A stretch of DNA of 64,000 bases, taken from positions 3,671,001-3,735,000 of the forward strand of contig NZ_JAUOEO010000001.1 of the NCBI RefSeq assembly GCF_030540825.1. The letters run 5' to 3'. The DNA is from Flavivirga spongiicola. Lineage in GTDB: Bacteria; Bacteroidota; Bacteroidia; Flavobacteriales; Flavobacteriaceae. The notes beneath the pieces are model-generated. The model searched no databases. It was not told the DNA's origin and worked only from the letters and a program-made list of their open reading frames with translations. Shown in pieces: positions 53,609 through 64,000 of this stretch. Position 1 is the first letter of the stretch. Each line of letters begins with the position of its first letter. The position numbers were made by a program, and so were the translations under genes.

Positions 53609-55192
53609 ATGCATCTTAAACATAGGCTGTTATTAATTTTTAGTTTTACATTTTTCTTTTTTAATAACTGTGAAAAAAAAGAAAAAATAGAGAAGGATAA
53701 ACCTAATATTATCGTAATCATGGCAGACGACATTGGGTATTCTGATCTTGGTTGCTATGGTGGCGAGATTGCAACGCCAAATTTAGATCTTCTAGCTAAG
53801 AATGGTATTCGTTTTAATAAAATTTATAATAGTTCAAGATGTTGCCCTACCAGAGCTTCTTTACTTACAGGATTGTACCCACATAATGCAGGAATTGGAG
53901 GTATGACCGTGGCAGCTGGAAAAGAAGGGCCTGAAGGTCCATACCAAGGCTATTTAAGCCGCAAAAGTGTAACAATAGCAGAAGCTTTAAGTGCATCAGG
54001 GTACAATAGTTACCTATCAGGAAAATGGCATGTAGGTGAAGGCATTGAAAATTGGCCTTTAAAGCGTGGTTTTAAACGATATTTCGGATTAATAAGTGGA
54101 GCTAGTAGTTATTTTGAAGTTATTAAAAATCAGGAACGCAAAAGGCAAATGGTATTAGATAGTCTCCCTTGGGAGCCTCCTGCAAAGGGGTTTTATATGA
54201 CTGATGCTATAACCGATTATGCCATAGAGTGGATGCATGATGCAGATAAAACCAAAGAAACCCCTTTCTTTCTATATGTGGCTTACACAGCACCACATTG
54301 GCCGTTACATGCATTACCAGAAGATATTGCTAAATATAAAGGGACGTATAATATAGGTTGGGATAGCCTACGCCTTAGAAGGTTCAAAAAGCTTAAAGAT
54401 TTGCACCTCATTGATGCCCACGCACAACTTTCTAAAAGACCAAATTCTATCCCCGCTTGGGAAGATGTAGATAATAAAGAAGATTGGGTAAGAAGAATGG
54501 AAGTTTATGCAGCCATGGTAGACCGAATGGATCAGGGCGTTGGAAAGATAATTGAAACTTTAAAATCTCAAGGCCAGTTAGAAAACACATTAATTCTATT
54601 TTTATCAGACAACGGCGGCAGTGATGAAAATATTGAGAGTAGAGGGTTAAATGATCCTGAAATTTCTATTGGCGATCAGGGTTCCTATGCAGCATATTGT
54701 GCACCTTGGGCAAACCTGTCTAATACACCATTTAGATTTTTTAAAAAAAGTACTTATGAAGGAGGTATTGCATCCCCTTTTATAGCACATTGGCCAAACG
54801 AAATAAAAAATAAAGGCAGTATTATTAATCAACTGGGATCTGTAACAGATTTGTTACCTACCTTTTTAGATATTGCTAATACAACATATCCACTAAAATA
54901 TAATGGACATAATATTAAACCGACAAACGGTATTAGCTTATTGCCAGCGCTAAAATCTAATATATCTACAAATCGAGAAGCATTGTTCTGGGAGCATGAG
55001 GGAAGCAAAGCGGTCCGGCAAGGAAAATGGAAAGGGGTAACCAATAGTGCTAGTGAATGGGAGTTATATGACATGTATAATGACCCGTCAGAGATTAATA
55101 ATCTAGCAGAAGTTTATCAAGATACGCTCGATGTATTAGTAGAAAAATATAATCATTGGGCCAATGAAATTGGCATTAATCCTCAAAATTAA
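53609..55192 (+). CDS. S1 family (formylglycine) sulfatase lipoprotein
   Basis: About 527 residues from ATG 53609, which gives a lipoprotein signal with lipobox FNNC (Cys21). An in-frame ATG at 53507 with a strong AGGAGG would add 34 residues, including a second hydrophobic stretch. The core starts PNIIVIMADDIGYSDLGCYG. The maturation motif is CCPTR with Cys78 (from 53609) as the formylglycine site. GNYLSGKWHVGE-like and ILFLSDNGGSDENIE segments and a KSTYEGGIASPFIAHWP stretch follow, all typical of arylsulfatase-like S1 enzymes. It is followed 7 bp downstream by GH2, so desulfation and galactoside cleavage are probably coupled. Sulfate position is unknown. Confidence 0.92.
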   Translation: MHLKHRLLLIFSFTFFFFNNCEKKEKIEKDKPNIIVIMADDIGYSDLGCYGGEIATPNLDLLAKNGIRFNKIYNSSRCCPTRASLLTGLYPHNAGIGGMTVAAGKEGPEGPYQGYLSRKSVTIAEALSASGYNSYLSGKWHVGEGIENWPLKRGFKRYFGLISGASSYFEVIKNQERKRQMVLDSLPWEPPAKGFYMTDAITDYAIEWMHDADKTKETPFFLYVAYTAPHWPLHALPEDIAKYKGTYNIGWDSLRLRRFKKLKDLHLIDAHAQLSKRPNSIPAWEDVDNKEDWVRRMEVYAAMVDRMDQGVGKIIETLKSQGQLENTLILFLSDNGGSDENIESRGLNDPEISIGDQGSYAAYCAPWANLSNTPFRFFKKSTYEGGIASPFIAHWPNEIKNKGSIINQLGSVTDLLPTFLDIANTTYPLKYNGHNIKPTNGISLLPALKSNISTNREALFWEHEGSKAVRQGKWKGVTNSASEWELYDMYNDPSEINNLAEVYQDTLDVLVEKYNHWANEIGINPQN

Positions 55193-55198
55193 AAAAGA

Positions 55199-57814
55199 AT
55201 GATTTTTCATAGAACATATATAATAATATCACTATTCTACTTATTTGTTAATATTTCGGTCTTTGCGCAAGAGGTAAATTCTCGTTCTAGTATTACTGTA
55301 AATAACGATTGGAAGTTTTGCTATACAGGAAAAGATATTAAAGTTACAAATGTATTAGATACAGAATGGAAGCATATTAATATTCCGCATACATGGAATA
55401 TAAATGATACGCCTAATGATACAACCACTTATAAAAGAGGTATTGGTTGGTACAAAAAAACACTTCGCCTTTCAAATAGCTTGAAAAATAAAAGAGTGTA
55501 TTTGCACTTTGAAGGTGCGAATCAAATCGCTGAACTTTTTGTAAACGGAACTTATGTTGGAAAACATTTAGGTGGATATACTGCATTTTCATTTGATATT
55601 ACCAATTATATACATTTTGATGATGAAAGTAATAGCAATGAAATATCTGTTAAGATAGATAATCGTTTTAATAAGGATATACCGCCGTTATCAGCAGATT
55701 TTACTTTTTATGGTGGTATTTATCGTGATGTTTGGTTAATTGCAACAAACCCGGTACATTTTTCTTTAAATGACTATGGGTCTAAAGGGGTTTATATCGC
55801 GACACCTAAAGTAACAAAAAATGAAGCTACGGTTAAAATACACGGAAAGATTCATAATCAATCAAACGTTGAAAAAGAAATTCTTATTAGAAGTAAGCTA
55901 TTTAATAAAAAGGATAGTGTTCTACACACTATTGAAAAAAACTTAAAAATAACAGCAAACCACCAAGTAGATTTCTCTTTAGATAGCATTTTAGTTAATA
56001 AGCCAGAGTTGTGGTCTCCAGACCAACCAAATTTATATACGGTAAGAACAGAACTTTTTGAAAAGGGTCATCTTAAAGATGAGGTTATAAGCCCTTTAGG
56101 GTTTCGTTTTTTTAATTTCCACGCAGATAAAGGTGTTTTTCTAAACGGAAAGCCTATAAAATTGATAGGTACAAACAGACATCAAGATCATGAAACTTAT
56201 GGCAATGCTTTATCAAATAAGCTCCATGTAAAAGATTTAGAAATGATTAAAGATGCAGGCTTCAATTTTTTAAGACTAGCACACTATCCCCAAGATCCGG
56301 AAGTATTACATGCCGCTGATAAGTTGGGTATTATTATTTGGGAAGAGATACCCATAGTTAATTATGTTACAACCTCAGATGCTTTTCTTAATAATAGCAA
56401 GTATATGCTAACAGAAATGATTCGCCAGAGTTATAATCACCCATCCATATTCTTTTGGGGTTATATGAATGAGGTATTTCTTTATGATGCTAATGGAGAT
56501 CGAAATAAAAACATGAACTTTCCTGACACATATTTAGAATGGACAAAAGATTTAGCAAAACAATTAAACACCTTAGTAAAAAAAGAGGACTCTAGTAGAA
56601 TTACAGTAATGGCTATCCATCAAAACGATAAGTATGATGAGGTAGGGATCTCTAAAATTCCGGATGCTCTCGGTTATAATCTTTACCAAGGTTGGTATTC
56701 AAATTATTTTACAGATTTCGGAAATTTCCTAGATAGAACACATCTTAAATACCCTAAGCGAAAAATTGTAATTAGTGAATATGGAGCAGGAAGTGACGAG
56801 CGAATACATGCTTCTAAACCTAAGCGTTTTGATTTTTCAACCGAATATCAGCAGGCCTTTCATGAGAGTTATTTAAAACAGATTAAAGAACGTCCTTTTG
56901 TTGGAGTAACAGCTGTTTGGGCACAGAGTGATTTCGGGTCTAATACCAGAGGCGACTCAAAACCTCAAGTTAATCAAAAAGGATTGCAATATTTTAATCG
57001 CAAGCCTAAAGACATCTATTATTATTATCAATCTGTTTTAGGTTCAAAACCAGTTATACATATCGCCAGTCATGACTGGCTTAAAAGAACTTCCGCTTTT
57101 GGAGAAGGTCAAATAGCAGATACTATAAAAATATACACCAATTTAAAAACTTTGGATATATCGGTTGATGGCATTAAGCATCAAACCCTACAAGTAGACC
57201 AATCCAACGTGGCATATTTTAGTTTTATGCCATCAAAAGAGCAACATAAAATTGAAGTTAAAGGAAAACAAGACGAGCATTATTATTCAGATGATATCAT
57301 CGTGTCTTATACCGATCAAAATCTTTCTAATGGATCATCTAAAGAAATAGCAATAAATGTAGGAGCTACGTTTCAGTTTACAGATGAAAACCAAAAAGTT
57401 TGGTTTAAAGATCAACCCTACAATAATATCTGGGGCTATAATAGTAATAATTCAGTGCCATTAAAATTTTCAAAAGGAATTATTGGAACTAAAAATGAGC
57501 CCATATACCAATACTATAGAAAAGATATTTCATCATATACTGTAAACGTTGAAGCAGGCCTTTATGAGGTCGATATTTGTCTTGCCGAATTGGAATATTC
57601 AGAATCGGGTAAGCGAAAAATGGATATTAGTATTAATAATAAAAGAGTTTGGAAGAATTTGGATCTTGCTAAAACATATGGAAAACAAACAGCCGTAAGT
57701 AGAAAGTTTAAAGTTTCTGTAGATGGAGGAGAAGGCATAACAATAAGCTTAAAAGCAAAAAGAGGCAAAACCATACTCAATGGACTTTACATAAAAAAAC
57801 TAAAATCATTATAA
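55199..57814 (+). CDS. GH2 family glycoside hydrolase with C-terminal malectin-like domain
   Basis: 871 residues, with a signal peptide ending SVFAQ (24). The GH2 N-terminal sugar-binding domain (GWYKKTLRLSNSLKNKRVYL, HFEGANQIAELFVNGTYVG), immunoglobulin-like domain and TIM barrel are in order. The acid/base is Glu425 in FFWGYMNEVFLYD and the nucleophile Glu527 in VISEYGAGSDERIHASKPKR. After the barrel, residues about 710-871 form a malectin/CBM-like domain (INVGATFQFTDENQKVWFKD, VEAGLYEVDICLAELEYSES). Beta-galactosidase or beta-glucuronidase activity is likely. The sulfatase beside it suggests a sulfated galactan-type substrate. Confidence 0.92.
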   Translation: MIFHRTYIIISLFYLFVNISVFAQEVNSRSSITVNNDWKFCYTGKDIKVTNVLDTEWKHINIPHTWNINDTPNDTTTYKRGIGWYKKTLRLSNSLKNKRVYLHFEGANQIAELFVNGTYVGKHLGGYTAFSFDITNYIHFDDESNSNEISVKIDNRFNKDIPPLSADFTFYGGIYRDVWLIATNPVHFSLNDYGSKGVYIATPKVTKNEATVKIHGKIHNQSNVEKEILIRSKLFNKKDSVLHTIEKNLKITANHQVDFSLDSILVNKPELWSPDQPNLYTVRTELFEKGHLKDEVISPLGFRFFNFHADKGVFLNGKPIKLIGTNRHQDHETYGNALSNKLHVKDLEMIKDAGFNFLRLAHYPQDPEVLHAADKLGIIIWEEIPIVNYVTTSDAFLNNSKYMLTEMIRQSYNHPSIFFWGYMNEVFLYDANGDRNKNMNFPDTYLEWTKDLAKQLNTLVKKEDSSRITVMAIHQNDKYDEVGISKIPDALGYNLYQGWYSNYFTDFGNFLDRTHLKYPKRKIVISEYGAGSDERIHASKPKRFDFSTEYQQAFHESYLKQIKERPFVGVTAVWAQSDFGSNTRGDSKPQVNQKGLQYFNRKPKDIYYYYQSVLGSKPVIHIASHDWLKRTSAFGEGQIADTIKIYTNLKTLDISVDGIKHQTLQVDQSNVAYFSFMPSKEQHKIEVKGKQDEHYYSDDIIVSYTDQNLSNGSSKEIAINVGATFQFTDENQKVWFKDQPYNNIWGYNSNNSVPLKFSKGIIGTKNEPIYQYYRKDISSYTVNVEAGLYEVDICLAELEYSESGKRKMDISINNKRVWKNLDLAKTYGKQTAVSRKFKVSVDGGEGITISLKAKRGKTILNGLYIKKLKSL

Positions 57815-60982
<3,168 letters not shown>

Positions 60983-61015
60983 AAGATTGACGATTGAAAT
61001 TAAAAGCAGCACGAT

Positions 61016-63295
61016 ATGCTCTTAAAGGGATTGAGGAAAATGACATATAAAGATAAGTCTGAGCCAATAGAAGTAAGAGTAAAAGATTTACTCTCAAGAA
61101 TGACTATTGAAGAAAAAGTAGCCCAAACACTATGTATTTATGCTAAAAAAGGGAATTTTCAAGACGAGCAAGGCCATTTTGATGAAAATAAGGTAAAAAA
61201 ACTTCTTTTAAGTGGCGCAGGAAGAATTGCTGAGGTTGGTTTTGTTGAAGACACTCCTAAGAAAATGGCAGAATTGACCAATAAACTTCAAGCATTTTAT
61301 TTAGAAGAATCCCGATTAGGAATTCCTGTTATATTCCATGAAGAGTGTTTACATGGGCAGATGGTAAAAGAAGCGACTAGTTTTCCACAACCAATTGCGC
61401 TAGCAGGAAGTTGGAACCCTCAATTAATACAAGATGTCTATGCGTTGGTTGCAGAAGAAACCAGAAGTCGCGGTGGACATCATGCATTAACACCAGTTGC
61501 CGATGTGGCAAGAGAACCGCGCTGGGGCCGTGTAGAAGAAACTTTTGGAGAAGACACTTATTTGGTAAGTAAAATGACAGTTGCTGCTACCAAGGGCTTT
61601 CAAGGAGAAAAAGGAAATTTCAATACAAAAAAGAATGTTATAGCAACACTAAAACACTTTGTTGCACATGCACAACCAGAAGGAGGTTCTAACTGTGCGC
61701 CGGTAAATGTCTCAGAAAGAGTTTTAAGAGAAGTCTTTTTTCCGCCCTTTCAAGATGCTATTAATGAAGCCGGAGCTATGTCTGTTATGGCATCTTATAA
61801 TGAGGTAGACGGATTACCATCACATAAAAACAAATGGCTTTTAGATGATGTATTAAGAAAAGAATGGGGATTTGAAGGATTCACGGTTTCCGATTATTAT
61901 GCAGTTTATCAACTGAAACAGCGTCATAATGTAGCAATCGATGAAAAAGAAGCCGCATTTCAGGCATTTTCGGCAGGAATCGATGTAGAAATGCCTTTTG
62001 ATGAATGCTATCACCACCTAACAGATTTAGTTAAAGAAGGACGCATCTCGGAAGCCTATTTAGATAAAGTAGTTAGCAGGTTATTAGCATATAAATTTAG
62101 AATGGGGTTGTTTGATGATCCTTACGTAGATCCCGAATATGCAGATTCAATTTGTGGTAGTGAACAACAAAGATCTTTAGCACTTAAAGCGGCTTGTGAA
62201 GCTATAACCCTATTGAAAAATGACAATGAGATATTGCCATTAAACACATCAAAAATAAAAACCATTGCAGTTATAGGACCAAATGCTAACGAAGTTTTAT
62301 TAGGAGGTTATAGCGGCAAACCAAAATTTTATACTACTGTATTAGATGGGATCAAAGAAAAAGTTGGGGACACTATAGACATACTTTATGCCGAAGGATG
62401 TAAAATTACAGAGCCTGGTGATTGGGAGGAAACGGATGAAGTTATAGCAAGTAACTCCGAAAACGATAAAAAAGGCATTGCCGAAGCCATTAAAATAGCC
62501 GAAAGAGCAGATGTGGTTATTCTTGCTATAGGAGGAAATGCATTGACCTCACGTGAGGCCTGGAATGAAGATCATTTAGGAGACCGTCCTAGTTTAGAAC
62601 TTGTAGGCAGCCAAAATGATTTAGCTAAAGCCATGGTTGAAACAGGAAAACCTATAGTTTCATTACTGTTTAATGGGAAACCTTTAAGTATAAATTACGT
62701 ACATAACAACATCCCTGCAATATTGGAATGTTGGTACCTAGGACAAGAAACAGGTAAAGCCGTTGCCGATGTGTTATTTGGAGATTTTAACCCTAGTGGA
62801 AAATTACCCATATCATTTCCTCGCTCTGTAGGGCATATACCATCTTATTATAACCATAAACCGAATGACCGTCGTGGTTATTTGTTTGATGAGGTAAGCC
62901 CGCTTTATGCCTTTGGATTTGGCTTGAGTTATACCACTTTTAAATATTCAAATTTAAATCTGGAAAAGACTCATATTGATAAAAATGAATCTACAAGACT
63001 TTCGGTTAATGTAGAAAATACAGGAAACGTTTCTGGGCATGAAGTTGTACAAATGTATATTCATGATTGCGTATCATCCGTAACACGTCCTGTAAAAGAA
63101 CTAAAAGGGTTTGAAAAAGTATATTTAAAACCAGGAGAAACAAAAACCATTACTTTAGATATTACACCAAAAGAATTGGCTTATTGGGATGCAGGTATGA
63201 ATTTTGTAGTAGATCCAGGTACTTTTAATATCATGGTTGGGACGTCTTCAAAGGCTAATGATTTAAAAACGATAACCTTAACCGTAATATCATGA
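61016..63295 (+). CDS. GH3 family beta-glycosidase without signal peptide
   Basis: 759 residues from 61016; ATG 61040 (MTYKDKSEPIEVRVKDLLSR) is an equally good start. Neither N-terminus has a hydrophobic signal, so the enzyme is predicted cytoplasmic, unlike the other enzymes of this locus. GH3 signatures: PQPIALAGSWNPQLIQDVY, the Asp nucleophile Asp293 in GFTVSDYYAVYQL, the second domain (AVIGPNANEVLLGGYSGK) and the C-terminal fibronectin-like domain (YAFGFGLSYTTFKYSNLNL, GHEVVQMYIHD). Beta-glucosidase or beta-xylosidase activity is likely. Its stop overlaps the start of the permease gene (ATGA), pointing to use on a sugar that this permease or another transporter brings in. Confidence 0.92.
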   Translation: MLLKGLRKMTYKDKSEPIEVRVKDLLSRMTIEEKVAQTLCIYAKKGNFQDEQGHFDENKVKKLLLSGAGRIAEVGFVEDTPKKMAELTNKLQAFYLEESRLGIPVIFHEECLHGQMVKEATSFPQPIALAGSWNPQLIQDVYALVAEETRSRGGHHALTPVADVAREPRWGRVEETFGEDTYLVSKMTVAATKGFQGEKGNFNTKKNVIATLKHFVAHAQPEGGSNCAPVNVSERVLREVFFPPFQDAINEAGAMSVMASYNEVDGLPSHKNKWLLDDVLRKEWGFEGFTVSDYYAVYQLKQRHNVAIDEKEAAFQAFSAGIDVEMPFDECYHHLTDLVKEGRISEAYLDKVVSRLLAYKFRMGLFDDPYVDPEYADSICGSEQQRSLALKAACEAITLLKNDNEILPLNTSKIKTIAVIGPNANEVLLGGYSGKPKFYTTVLDGIKEKVGDTIDILYAEGCKITEPGDWEETDEVIASNSENDKKGIAEAIKIAERADVVILAIGGNALTSREAWNEDHLGDRPSLELVGSQNDLAKAMVETGKPIVSLLFNGKPLSINYVHNNIPAILECWYLGQETGKAVADVLFGDFNPSGKLPISFPRSVGHIPSYYNHKPNDRRGYLFDEVSPLYAFGFGLSYTTFKYSNLNLEKTHIDKNESTRLSVNVENTGNVSGHEVVQMYIHDCVSSVTRPVKELKGFEKVYLKPGETKTITLDITPKELAYWDAGMNFVVDPGTFNIMVGTSSKANDLKTITLTVIS

Positions 63296-64000
63296 CAAAA
63301 TTAAGTAAATCACTTTCGCTTTATGGATTAACAATGATAGTAATTGGTGCCTGTATAGGGTCTGGAATTTTCTTGACACCTTCTCAAATAGCAGGCCACC
63401 TTACATTACCATCACTTATTATTTTAGTCTGGATTGTTGGAGGTGTTTTATCTTTAACAGGTGCATTGACTTATGGCGAATTAGGAGGCATGTTTCCCAA
63501 AGCCGGAGGGGTATATGTGTATTTAAAAGAAGCCTATGGTACCATGGCAGGGTTTTTATTTGGATGGGCCTATTTTACAGTTATTAATACCGGAACTATA
63601 GCTGCATTGGCTATTGCTTTTACAAACTATTTTGATTTTTTATTTCCTATGAGCGCCTCTGGGGAATTAATAGTTACTATAGCCGCAATTATTATGGTTT
63701 CAGTAATTAATATTTTTAGGGTAAAGTTGGTAGAAATGTTTACCAATATTTTTACAGGTTTGAAATTACTAGGAATTATTGCCATTATTAGCATAGGGTT
63801 CATTTGGGGGACTTATTCCATAATGGACGGATCTACAGCAGAAGTACAGAAAAGTGTTTTAGAAACGAATACATGGAGCTCTTTTGGCTTAGCACTAATA
63901 GGCGTATTATGGTCATTTAGTGGGTGGCATCATGTTTCTTATTTATCTGGAGAAGCAAAAAATGCGAAAAGAAACATACCACTTGCTATGATTATTGGAA
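63292..64000 (+). CDS. APC superfamily permease, 3' end outside window
   Basis: An ATG overlapping the GH3 stop opens a frame that runs to the window end (236 codons seen). The product is strongly hydrophobic, with about six transmembrane segments visible. It starts MTKLSKSLSLYGLTMIVIGA followed by CIGSGIFLTP, the GSGIF motif of LAT-type amino acid/polyamine/organocation transporters. GGMFPKAGGVYVYLKEAYG and WSFSGWHHVSYLSGEAKN are further family signatures. Locus transporters for sugars are usually MFS or SSS type, so an APC member is unusual here. Substrate unknown; an amino compound or a sugar derivative are both open. Confidence 0.88.
   Translation, partial: MTKLSKSLSLYGLTMIVIGACIGSGIFLTPSQIAGHLTLPSLIILVWIVGGVLSLTGALTYGELGGMFPKAGGVYVYLKEAYGTMAGFLFGWAYFTVINTGTIAALAIAFTNYFDFLFPMSASGELIVTIAAIIMVSVINIFRVKLVEMFTNIFTGLKLLGIIAIISIGFIWGTYSIMDGSTAEVQKSVLETNTWSSFGLALIGVLWSFSGWHHVSYLSGEAKNAKRNIPLAMIIG

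Overview
The window is an AT-rich stretch from a member of the Bacteroidota, most likely a marine Flavobacteriaceae. The signs are three SusC/SusD pairs, many lipoproteins with Bacteroidota-type lipoboxes, two proteins with type IX secretion (T9SS) C-terminal sorting domains, formylglycine sulfatases, an ECF-sigma/FecR pair and a hybrid two-component regulator. Every intact gene lies on the + strand. No species can be named from the sequence alone.

Region 1 (1-23128) is a glycosaminoglycan utilization locus. It holds the 3' part of a SusC gene, SusD, a surface glycan-binding lipoprotein, a T9SS-secreted PL8 lyase, a T9SS protein made of two copies of the module that also precedes that lyase, a GH88 unsaturated glucuronyl hydrolase, two S1 sulfatases, a small lectin-like lipoprotein, a second PL8 enzyme of the chondroitin ABC lyase type, a pectate-lyase-like beta-helix protein, and a three-gene TRAP transporter. 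A consistent model is that the lyases cut a chondroitin/dermatan/hyaluronan-type polymer at the surface and in the periplasm. Sulfatases and GH88 then finish the unsaturated oligosaccharides, and the TRAP system may import an acidic monosaccharide product.

Region 2 (about 23.7-42.9 kb) is a second locus with its own ECF sigma factor, FecR anti-sigma and STN-containing SusC. It encodes SusD, a small Ig-like lipoprotein, two GH29 fucosidases, a large enzyme resembling clan GH-D hydrolases, two GH172 (DUF2961) proteins and a GH20 hexosaminidase, but no sulfatase. The likely target is a fucosylated, HexNAc-containing glycan with furanose or galactose residues. The locus is bracketed by an exact 37-bp direct repeat (23353-23389 and 43083-43119). 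A serine-recombinase 3' remnant sits at the left copy and a tRNA 3'-end-like fragment with a terminator lies near the right copy, so it may have been inserted as a genomic island.

Region 3 (43.5 kb to the end) starts with an esterase and a hybrid two-component sensor/regulator. These are followed by SusC, SusD, a sulfatase, two GH2 enzymes, a GH3 enzyme without a signal peptide and an APC-type permease cut by the window end. A sulfated beta-galactoside/glucoside-type glycan is a reasonable guess. Candidate direct-repeat operators with 21-22 bp spacing precede this SusC, the TRAP operon and the GH88 operon. A perfect hairpin hides a strong Shine-Dalgarno sequence upstream of the region-3 sulfatase.
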